Made by a program: the position numbers and the translations under genes. DNA of 5,227 nucleotides from Cyanobacteria bacterium UBA7694 (GTDB lineage Bacteria; Cyanobacteriota; Sericytochromatia; UBA7694), in NCBI GenBank assembly GCA_002482705.1, contig DLGM01000144.1:14487-19713 (forward strand), written 5' to 3'. The notes under the pieces were generated by a model that was given only the letters and a program-made list of their open reading frames with translations, made no database searches and had not been told where the DNA came from. Of this stretch, positions 1 through 4,961 are shown piece after piece. How positions within the stretch are numbered: the first letter of the stretch is position 1; the number at the start of each line of letters is the position of its first letter.

Positions 1-1111
1 CGTCATCCTGAATTGACTTTTGGGCATTGGGAGACACCTTGTCGTATAACCAGCCAGAAACTGGCCCGGAGGTCTGAGGGACCAAGGGATGGAGTTGGGT
101 GTTAAAGTCGGTGCGGCTGTCTGGGGCCGCCAGCCAAGCTTTGTAGACAAACTCGGTGCAATAAATGTCGCGGTCATCAAAGGTGTTAAAACCGTTGTCA
201 TAACCGCGCCCTACCATTTGTTTGCCCGCTTCGACAACCGCTTTGCGGTCCGCTTCCGTGGCTCCTTTGACACCGACGACCATCATGGTGTCGCGGGGAT
301 TGCGCCCATGGTAACGCTCGATCGTGTCAATAATGACGCCGGTTCCCCCGGCGGGCTGCTGCTGCTTTTTGCCATTGATTTCAATTTCGGCGCTGTGGTC
401 AGCGGCCAGAGAGTGAATGATCATGCCTTCCCCGTTGAGGGTGCCGGGAGCCATATTCCACTTTTTTTCGAGCTGGGCCTGCAAAGCTTTGTCTTCACCC
501 ACATAAATGATGGCGTGAATAAACGAGCCATTATTGCCGGTCATAATGATGTCGCCCGTTTGTAACTTGCTTTTCATATCGTTGATCTCCGCACTGCTCA
601 AGGGGGGAATATCATCGGCAGGCGAAGGAGCGGTCATGTATTTGTCTACGAGCTTGAACCACATTTTGCTGTCATCGAGCCCAAGGCCACTGCGCATTTT
701 GTCGTAGACGGTGCGATCAAAGGCCGGGCTATAAATATTGGCCGTAGGTGTACCGTCTTCGGTGACAAAAAAGGCACGTTGTACATCGCTGCCGCTGGCT
801 TTGGCAATGATGTCGAGGGGTTTGTCGAACAGGGAAAGATTTTTCATTTCCGTAGGCGACTTGAGGCGCTGGTCTTTGTCGTGGATCGTGACTTGGTAAA
901 CGTCAAAACCCAGTTTACCTGCGCTGTTGCGCTGTTCAACGACCATCTCAGCACCAGGGTTTTGTTGGGCATAAGCCACGGCTTCTGCGTGGGTGGCAAA
1001 GGTTTTTTTGTTGTCAATCGTGACTTTATCGGACAGGTCGGTCAGGCCTGCATCATAGGTGCCAATTTGGGTGGGTTTGGCAGGAGGGGAGGAAGTGGGA
1101 CGGATCTGCAT
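1..1111 (-). CDS. Permuted papain-like (YiiX/YebB-type, NlpC/P60 superfamily) hydrolase, 3' end beyond window
   Basis: The minus frame is open from the ATG at 1111-1109 to the window edge, giving 370 visible residues and no stop. The start is well fixed: AGAGG lies 6 nt upstream and an in-frame TGA lies nine codons upstream. There is no signal peptide; the N terminus is Pro/Thr/Ser-rich and polar. Residues 1-170 match nothing I recognise. The catalytic part begins near residue 183 with LQTGDIIMTG and then FIHAIIYVGED, where His199 is the candidate catalytic histidine. IIHS follows at 231-234, then a GVIIDTIERY strand and an AVVEAGKQMVGRGYDNGF helix. DIYCTEFVYKAW ends the core, with Cys318 as candidate nucleophile. 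The His-before-Cys order is the hallmark of the circularly permuted YiiX/YebB (peptidase C92-like) branch of NlpC/P60 folds. Known relatives are amidases or acyl-handling hydrolases; the substrate here is unknown. The segment between the His strand and IIHS (about 205-229) looks longer than usual. Family call is fairly sure; function is inferred. Confidence -1.
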   Translation of the reverse strand, partial: MQIRPTSSPPAKPTQIGTYDAGLTDLSDKVTIDNKKTFATHAEAVAYAQQNPGAEMVVEQRNSAGKLGFDVYQVTIHDKDQRLKSPTEMKNLSLFDKPLDIIAKASGSDVQRAFFVTEDGTPTANIYSPAFDRTVYDKMRSGLGLDDSKMWFKLVDKYMTAPSPADDIPPLSSAEINDMKSKLQTGDIIMTGNNGSFIHAIIYVGEDKALQAQLEKKWNMAPGTLNGEGMIIHSLAADHSAEIEINGKKQQQPAGGTGVIIDTIERYHGRNPRDTMMVVGVKGATEADRKAVVEAGKQMVGRGYDNGFNTFDDRDIYCTEFVYKAWLAAPDSRTDFNTQLHPLVPQTSGPVSGWLYDKVSPNAQKSIQDD

Positions 1112-1121
1112 AAAGAGCCTC

Positions 1122-1139
1122 TTAGAGGGAGGTATTCAT
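1122..1139 (-). other. Possible five-codon leader ORF ahead of the hydrolase gene
   Basis: ATG AAT ACC TCC CTC TAA encodes MNTSL and is out of frame with the downstream hydrolase gene. Its ATG lies 7 nt after the minus-strand TACAAT element, close to the predicted transcription start, so it could be the first codon of a leaderless reading. Its TAA directly abuts the AGAGG that probably serves as the ribosome binding site of the hydrolase gene. There is no Shine-Dalgarno of its own. An ATG this short can arise by chance, so this is only a candidate. Confidence -1.
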
Positions 1140-1146
1140 AGGTTTT

Positions 1147-1152
1147 ATTGTA
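1147..1152 (-). promoter_or_regulatory. -10 element (TACAAT) of the hydrolase gene promoter
   Basis: Reading the minus strand, GCGCTACAAT ends at 1147. TACAAT matches the sigma-70 -10 consensus at five of six positions. A start near 1139-1141 would give a leader of about 30 nt that contains the AGAGG ribosome binding site of the hydrolase. I see no good -35 hexamer at 16-18 bp spacing, so expression may need an activator or depend on sequences next to the -10. Confidence -1.
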
Positions 1153-1157
1153 GCGCT

Positions 1158-1169
1158 TTTTGGCCAAAA
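1158..1169. promoter_or_regulatory. TTTTGGCCAAAA palindrome, candidate operator
   Basis: A perfect 12-bp palindrome lies between the divergent -10 elements. It occupies the spacer region of the minus-strand promoter and about -40 to -51 relative to the predicted plus-strand start. Those positions would suit repression of the hydrolase and activation of the CoA-transferase if a dimeric regulator bound here. No regulator is known for it, and the site is inferred only from symmetry and position. Confidence -1.
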
Positions 1170-1196
1170 CATGTGTCTGCTGCCTGCAATCGGCGC

Positions 1197-1202
1197 TACA
1201 AT
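1197..1202 (+). promoter_or_regulatory. -10 element (TACAAT) of the CoA-transferase promoter
   Basis: TACAAT, preceded by GCGC, lies 6 nt before the ATG at 1209. Normal spacing from a -10 would place the transcription start on or next to the A of that ATG. No convincing -35 hexamer is visible at the usual distance. The hexamer is the mirror copy of the one serving the divergent hydrolase gene. Confidence -1.
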
Positions 1203-1208
1203 GCCCCT

Positions 1209-2384
1209 ATGTCGATTTTTCAACGCCTGCGTGTTTTAGAATTGGCCAGTGTCTTAGCTGGGCCTGCTACCGGGGTCTTTTTTGCCGAGTTAGGGGCTAC
1301 CGTGATCAAAGTTGAAAACCCCCGTACCGCTGGGGATGTGACCCGCAGTTGGAAACTCACCAGCGAAGCTCCTGATCATGATGTCTCAGCCTATTTTTCG
1401 AGCGTCAATTGGGGCAAACAATCCTTAGCCATTGACCTGCAACAGCCCCAAGGGGGTGAACTGGTGCGGCGCTTGGCGGATCAATGTGATGTGGTGATTG
1501 CCAACTACAAACCCGGAGACGCAGAAAAACTCGGGGTCGATGCCCAGACGCTTCGCACCCGCAATCCCCGCCTGATTTATGCGCACCTGACAGGGTACGG
1601 GGCCCATGATGCACGGGCGGGTTATGATGCTGTGATTCAGGCGGAAAGTGGCTTTATTTTCCTGAATGGAGAGCCCGATGGCCCCCCGCTAAAGTTGCCA
1701 GTGGCCTTAATGGATCTATTGGCTGCGCACCAAATGAAAGAAGCCATTTTGGTGGCGCTCTTAGAGCGTTCAATCACTGGGGAAGGGGCGACCTTGCAGG
1801 TTTCGTTGTTACAATCGGCTTTGGCCTCCTTGGCCAATCAGGCCACCAATTGGCTGGTGGCTGGTCAAGCTCCGGTCCCGATGGGGTCTGAACACCCCAA
1901 TATTGTGCCCTATGGCAGCATGTACCCCTGTGCGGACGGAGCCGTGATATTGCTGGCCGTAGGCAATGACAAACAATTTGCACGCTTGTGCCAGGCTTTG
2001 GAGGTACCCGAATTAGCCAAAGATGCACGTTTTGTGACCAATCCAGCGCGGGTGCTCCATCGCCAGGTGTTACACCCCATACTTTTGGAGCGCTTCCAGC
2101 ATTATCAGCGCGACCCACTCTTGGCCCAGCTTCAGCAACTGGGAGTGCCCGCCGGGGCGGTCCATAATATCCCTGAGGCATTGGCCCAACCAGAGGCCCA
2201 AGCCCTTTTGTTGTCGGCTGATGGCTTGAAAGGGCTGCGCACCTTTGCCTGTGAAGGGGTTCCGGCACAGTCTTTAACGCCACCGCCTGCCTGTGGAGCC
2301 CATACCGTCCAGATATTACAGGACTGGCTGCAACTGACGGATCGAGAGATCCGGCAGTTGCAACACAGCCAAGTGATTGCTTAA
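1209..2384 (+). CDS. Family III CoA-transferase (CaiB/BaiF/formyl-CoA transferase family)
   Basis: The 391-residue product has the usual length for this family, which moves CoA between carboxylic acids through an aspartyl-CoA thioester and mixed anhydrides. Visible hallmarks are LRVLELASVLAGPATG (7-22), the LGATVIKVENP strand (28-38) and a SVNWGKQSLAIDL segment (65-77). GYDAVIQAESG (138-148) and NGEPDGPPLKLPVALMDL (153-170) follow. Asp169 is the likely nucleophile, equivalent to Asp169 of formyl-CoA transferase, with Tyr139 and an acidic residue at 140 also matching. AVGNDKQFARLC (250-261) and the LTDREIRQLQ tail (376-385) are also typical. The position of Gln17 in formyl-CoA transferase is Leu16 here, so oxalate specificity is not supported. 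Donor and acceptor are unknown, and racemase-type activity (AMACR branch) cannot be excluded. The frame is open 50 codons further upstream into the hydrolase gene, but homology begins at this ATG. There is no Shine-Dalgarno, so translation may be leaderless. Confidence -1.
   Translation: MSIFQRLRVLELASVLAGPATGVFFAELGATVIKVENPRTAGDVTRSWKLTSEAPDHDVSAYFSSVNWGKQSLAIDLQQPQGGELVRRLADQCDVVIANYKPGDAEKLGVDAQTLRTRNPRLIYAHLTGYGAHDARAGYDAVIQAESGFIFLNGEPDGPPLKLPVALMDLLAAHQMKEAILVALLERSITGEGATLQVSLLQSALASLANQATNWLVAGQAPVPMGSEHPNIVPYGSMYPCADGAVILLAVGNDKQFARLCQALEVPELAKDARFVTNPARVLHRQVLHPILLERFQHYQRDPLLAQLQQLGVPAGAVHNIPEALAQPEAQALLLSADGLKGLRTFACEGVPAQSLTPPPACGAHTVQILQDWLQLTDREIRQLQHSQVIA
2329..2362. repeat. 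Strong stem-loop at the convergent gene junction
   Basis: TGCAACTG, a mismatched A, CGGATC, loop GAGA, GATCCG, a mismatched G and CAGTTGCA form fourteen base pairs with one A-G mismatch. In the plus transcript the loop is a GNRA-type tetraloop closed by C-G, which is unusually stable. The element lies inside codons 374-385 of the CoA-transferase and starts 18 nt after the minus-strand stop at 2381. It could end or protect the 3' end of the minus-strand operon mRNA. No T-run follows on either strand, so it is not a textbook intrinsic terminator. Confidence -1.
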
Positions 2385-3664
2385 AACAAGTGGCGGGGGG
2401 GAGCTGTCACCAGTTTCTTGATGATCACATCCGCTTCCTTGGCACTGCCCAGCTTGCGCTGTTTGTAGTCGTCCAGGCGGGCCATATAGGCCTCTCGCAG
2501 GGGGCCACCGTGCAACAATTCTTGTAACTGCTGTTTAAAACTGGCCTCATCAAACAGGTCAGCTAAATAAAAGAAGTAGCGCTCGCTGAACAAGCGGTCG
2601 GTGGGAAAGCTGCGGCGGGTGCGCATGGGGTAAGAAATATAGGGATAAAGTTGTTCAGGTGCTTCGACCTTGAGCTCTTCCAATTTAAGGTAGGCATAAG
2701 GGGAAAAACCCTCAAACGCAGCGGTCAGTTCCCCATCGCCATCTAGGCCAACAGAGCTGCCAATCGTAATCGTGGGGATGCTGCGAATGGCGCTTTGCAC
2801 CAGCCCAGGATGGGTTAAAGATTCAGTCAAGAACAGATCCGCAGCTTTATACAACGAGTCGATCAGCTCTTGCTCCAGGGCACTAAACAGGCGCAAATGA
2901 ACATTGTCAAACTCAGTCTCAGTGGTGTCTGCGGTCATATTGACAACAAAGAGCTGGTACTTACCCGGTAACTGGTTGAGATAATGGACAAGGGTATCCA
3001 CCACCAGGCGGAAATGTTCTGCCAGGCCCCGTTCTGCGGACATGATCAGGTTTTCAATTGGGAAGACCAGTGCCAATACCTTGGCCCCTGGTTTACATCC
3101 CAATTTGGTGCGTGTATCTTCGCGCACGGCATCCACGGCCAGGACGGGAATCAGATCGGTATTGCTCCAATTGAGGATTTTGGGGTTTTGGGCTACAAAT
3201 GCGTCGTGAGGAGGGCACACTTTGACAATAAAGTCGTATTCAAGGGCTGTGGCCTGATTTTCATCTGCATACTGGGGCAAGACCAAGGCCCCCTCACGGT
3301 TGTGTTGTAAATTAGCGCGGAAATCGAGCACCGCCAGCGGACAAGGCAAGTCATCGAGCCAAGCTGGGTCAAAATAGGTCATTTCTTGGGCATCGTCCGT
3401 CAGTAAAACCGCTGGATCTGCCAGAATAATCGCGTGGGGCTGAAAGGTTTTTAACAGCTTTTCCCAGCTTTCATGGGTGAATTCGCGGGTGCCGATTTCG
3501 AGCTGGGTATTGCGATTCTGAATCGTGGTGTGGGAGAGCGGCAATTTGGGTGTGAGCAAACAGTTGCGTACTTCTTGGCTGGCCAACTGATTCATAAAGG
3601 TGTCCAGAAAGAGCATCTCATCAAAAGAGAGGTCCCCGGCGACAATGTATAAGACGTTAATCAT
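2381..3664 (-). CDS. Putative GT-B-fold glycosyltransferase-like protein, function unknown
   Basis: This 427-residue soluble protein has no signal peptide or membrane segment. It opens with a Rossmann-type strand, INVLYIVAGDLSFDE (2-16), and has a second strand-rich half from KPGAKVLALVFP (191-202). YQLFVVNMT (236-244) and YKAADLFLTESLTHPGLVQSAIRSIPTITIGSS (272-304) follow. The last segment has the form of the nucleotide-sugar binding region in GT-B glycosyltransferases, where an acidic residue is followed by a helix and a strand (ADLFLTES then AIRSIPTITI). The remainder is charged and helical. I recall similar uncharacterised GT-like families (possibly DUF6365) but cannot confirm membership, and no catalytic residue can be named. 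The ATG overlaps the stop of the upstream TPR gene (ATGA) and GAGG lies 7 nt before it, so translation is coupled. The stop overlaps that of the convergent CoA-transferase. The fold is inferred from pattern only. Confidence -1.
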   Translation of the reverse strand: MINVLYIVAGDLSFDEMLFLDTFMNQLASQEVRNCLLTPKLPLSHTTIQNRNTQLEIGTREFTHESWEKLLKTFQPHAIILADPAVLLTDDAQEMTYFDPAWLDDLPCPLAVLDFRANLQHNREGALVLPQYADENQATALEYDFIVKVCPPHDAFVAQNPKILNWSNTDLIPVLAVDAVREDTRTKLGCKPGAKVLALVFPIENLIMSAERGLAEHFRLVVDTLVHYLNQLPGKYQLFVVNMTADTTETEFDNVHLRLFSALEQELIDSLYKAADLFLTESLTHPGLVQSAIRSIPTITIGSSVGLDGDGELTAAFEGFSPYAYLKLEELKVEAPEQLYPYISYPMRTRRSFPTDRLFSERYFFYLADLFDEASFKQQLQELLHGGPLREAYMARLDDYKQRKLGSAKEADVIIKKLVTAPPRHLF

Positions 3665-4644
3665 GCTTTGGCCTCGCTTTCGGGCGCTGCTTCAGCGGCG
3701 TCGGGATTGCGCTTGGGGGAGACATGCCCCTGGGCCTGCATCTGTTTGAGCTTTTCACGCATTTCTGCCAGCACCTCATGGGTACGCTCATTGTCAGGGT
3801 TGAGCTTGATGGCCTCTTCACAGGCTTCAATGGCGGCTTCCGTAAAGCCACTTAAGTCGTAGAGAATGCCCAAAATCTCGAAGGACTCAGCACGGGTGGG
3901 GTCGACCGTGACAATTTGCTCAAAACAGGCCATGGCCATTTCCGCATTGGCGGTTTCTAAGAAGATCAGCCCGAGCAATTGGATAATGTCTGGTTCATTG
4001 GGCGTGACTTCAAGGGCGCCGCGCAGCTCCGTGATGGCCATCGGGTATTTGCCCTGGCGGCGGTACATTTCCGCCAAACCGACGCGGGCATCCACAATCT
4101 GGGGCTGGTGAAAGACAATGTACTGGTAGTTGGCAATGGCGGCGTAATAGTCTTGCAACTGGGCATAGACATTGCCGAGCATATAAAAGGCTTCGAGCTG
4201 TTGTGGGTTGAGCTGGGTAACCTTTTCAAAGGCAGTCTTCGCCTGCACCAGTTTTTCTTGTTTGACGTACAGCAGGCCCAGGTTGTAATAGGCTTCAGGG
4301 GCACTGTTGTTGACCTGCACCGATTTGAGGTACATGCGTTCTGCGGCGGCTAAATTCCCGGCCCCCTGTTCAATCGAGGCCAGGTTATTATAGGCGTTGT
4401 GCATACGCCCGTCTTTGGCAATGGCCTGCTCAAAATAACCCCGGGCAGCCTCTTTGTCCCCTTCGGACAAAGCAATCAAGCCCAGGTTGTTATAGGCTGC
4501 GGCAATGTTGCCATCTTGTTCAAGGGCTGACAGGAAGCTGGTTTTGGCCTCGTCGTAATTTTTGTTTTGAAGCGCGAGGATGCCCTGATCGAGCAGGGTT
4601 TGGACACTGATATCTGGTTTGCCCACGGCGAAGGCCTCTTTCAT
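3661..4644 (-). CDS. Tetratricopeptide repeat (TPR) protein, eight tandem repeats
   Basis: From the chosen ATG the product has 327 residues. Eight contiguous 34-residue TPRs run from about residue 14 to 285 without insertion. Repeat units begin near 14, 48, 82, 116, 150, 184, 218 and 252, and typical signatures are AYNNLGLIALSEGD, AYYNLGLLYVKQEK and ESFEILGILYDLSG. A capping helix (HEVLAEMREKLKQM) and an acidic, Ala/Pro/Glu-rich, probably disordered tail follow. The repeats form a superhelical scaffold that binds a partner or peptide; there is no catalytic domain. There is no signal peptide or membrane segment, so a cytoplasmic location is likely. The frame stays open to an ATG at 4833, but that part runs antisense through the tRNA and is not credible. 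An ATG at 4728 is possible but lies in the tRNA promoter. The ATG at 4644 sits 13 residues before the first TPR but lacks a clear Shine-Dalgarno, so the start is uncertain. The stop overlaps the next gene by ATGA, making the two an operon. Confidence -1.
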   Translation of the reverse strand: MKEAFAVGKPDISVQTLLDQGILALQNKNYDEAKTSFLSALEQDGNIAAAYNNLGLIALSEGDKEAARGYFEQAIAKDGRMHNAYNNLASIEQGAGNLAAAERMYLKSVQVNNSAPEAYYNLGLLYVKQEKLVQAKTAFEKVTQLNPQQLEAFYMLGNVYAQLQDYYAAIANYQYIVFHQPQIVDARVGLAEMYRRQGKYPMAITELRGALEVTPNEPDIIQLLGLIFLETANAEMAMACFEQIVTVDPTRAESFEILGILYDLSGFTEAAIEACEEAIKLNPDNERTHEVLAEMREKLKQMQAQGHVSPKRNPDAAEAAPESEAKA

Positions 4645-4662
4645 ACGTACTGGGGTAGGCGG

Positions 4663-4678
4663 ACCCAAAAAAATGGGT
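4663..4678 (-). other. Small hairpin in the TPR gene leader
   Basis: On the minus strand ACCCA, loop TTTTTT and TGGGT form a 5-bp stem about 20 nt before the proposed ATG at 4644. A weak stem with a U-rich loop could influence translation initiation. It is too short to claim as a regulator. Confidence -1.
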
Positions 4679-4699
4679 GAGAAGAAGGTTGTGATTCCC

Positions 4700-4728
4700 T
4701 TGAGTTCTCCTAACAAACATGCTAACAT
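4700..4728 (+). promoter_or_regulatory. Promoter of tRNA-Val
   Basis: TTGAGT at 4700-4705 and TAACAT at 4723-4728 each match the sigma-70 hexamers at four of six positions. They are spaced by the ideal 17 bp. Transcription would begin near 4735, leaving a 5' leader of about 25 nt to be trimmed by RNase P before the mature tRNA end at 4760. The leader contains CCTG/CAGG (4737-4740 and 4746-4749), which could form a small stem. Confidence -1.
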
Positions 4729-4759
4729 GAAGTGTGCCTGTAAGACAGGTGCCTGAAAC

Positions 4760-4832
4760 GGGCAGTTGGCGCAGTTGGTAGCGCATCTCCTTGACATGGA
4801 GGAGGTCACAAGTTCGAGTCTTGTACTGCCCA
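4760..4832 (+). tRNA. tRNA-Val (anticodon GAC)
   Basis: The 73-nt cloverleaf folds completely. The acceptor stem is GGGCAGT (4760-4766) with ACTGCCC (4825-4831), and the D stem is GCGC/GCGC around AGTTGGTA. The anticodon stem TCTCC/GGAGG has one T-G wobble, and its loop TTGACAT puts anticodon GAC at 4793-4795. The variable loop is AGGTC. The T arm is ACAAG-TTCGAGT-CTTGT and the discriminator is A. GAC reads valine codons GUC and GUU. CCA is not encoded, so the cell must add it by nucleotidyltransferase. The gene stands alone and is divergent from the TPR gene. Confidence -1.
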
Positions 4833-4838
4833 TTATTT

Positions 4839-4874
4839 AAACCGGCTTAACTGCCGGTTTTGTCGTTTTTTGAA
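4839..4874 (+). terminator. Rho-independent terminator of tRNA-Val
   Basis: AAACCGGC (4839-4846), loop TTAACT and GCCGGTTT (4853-4860) form a perfect 8-bp stem. It is followed by T, GTCG and a run of six T within the next bases. It starts 7 nt after the mature tRNA end. In the opposite direction the stem is followed by TTTAAATAAT, so it may also stop minus-strand transcription coming from the right-edge gene. Confidence -1.
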
Positions 4875-4876
4875 GT

Positions 4877-4894
4877 CCGGGCCATATGGGCCGG
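4877..4894. repeat. Interrupted palindrome / stem-loop in the intergenic gap
   Basis: CCGG (4877-4880) and CCGG (4891-4894) pair around a G-G mismatch and an inner CCATATGG palindrome (4882-4889). The resulting stem is GC-rich with an ATAT centre. No T-run follows on either side, so termination is not supported; it may be a spacer structure between the convergent tRNA and right-edge gene. Confidence -1.
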
Positions 4895-4913
4895 GAAAAT
4901 GAACGTGGCTTTT

Positions 4914-4941
4914 AGGCCGAACACGGTGATGGGTTCGGCCT
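4914..4941. terminator. Stem-loop, probable 3' end of the right-edge minus gene
   Basis: AGGCCGAAC (4914-4922) and GTTCGGCCT (4933-4941) form a perfect 9-bp stem with a 10-nt loop. It begins 20 nt beyond the minus-strand stop at 4962. On the minus strand it is followed by AAAAGCC rather than a T-run, so it is either a weak terminator or a 3'-protecting hairpin. Its place directly after a gene end supports a transcript-end role. Confidence -1.
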
Positions 4942-4961
4942 TTCCCCAGTCTGGTTGAGGG

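Larger units (their letters stand above)
1147..1202. repeat. Perfect 10-bp inverted repeat carrying divergent -10 elements
   Basis: ATTGTAGCGC at 1147-1156 and GCGCTACAAT at 1193-1202 are exact reverse complements separated by 36 bp. Each arm contains an outward-reading TACAAT. The symmetry therefore yields two identical divergent promoters for the hydrolase and the CoA-transferase. Shared GCGC bases directly upstream of both hexamers suggest that the conserved unit is longer than the hexamer, either a promoter extension or a half-site for a regulator. Confidence -1.

Noticed and set aside
89..565. 158-codon open frame on the plus strand
   Set aside because: It lies opposite the catalytic region of the hydrolase, which carries recognisable motifs on the minus strand, so it is a shadow frame.
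779..1141. 120-codon open frame on the plus strand
   Set aside because: It is antisense to the N-terminal half of the hydrolase and runs through its ribosome binding site; there is no homology or start signal.
1059..1208. N-terminal extension of the CoA-transferase frame to an ATG at 1059
   Set aside because: The extension runs through the start of the hydrolase gene and both promoters and shows no family similarity; homology begins at the ATG at 1209.
1774..2283. 169-codon open frame on the minus strand inside the CoA-transferase
   Set aside because: It lies opposite conserved family III CoA-transferase sequence; its composition is Pro/Arg-rich as expected of a shadow frame.
2984..3310. 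108-codon open frame on the plus strand inside the GT-like gene
   Set aside because: It is antisense to a gene with credible coupling to its neighbour; it has no Shine-Dalgarno and no recognisable domain.
4734..4755. GTGCCTG repeated twice (4734-4740 and 4749-4755) in the tRNA leader
   Set aside because: Seven-base direct repeats are expected by chance at this scale and only two copies exist, so this is not an array.
4645..4833. N-terminal extension of the TPR gene to an ATG at 4833
   Set aside because: Its first codons are the antisense of tRNA-Val and the rest crosses the tRNA promoter; this is the usual artefact of an open frame opposite a tRNA.
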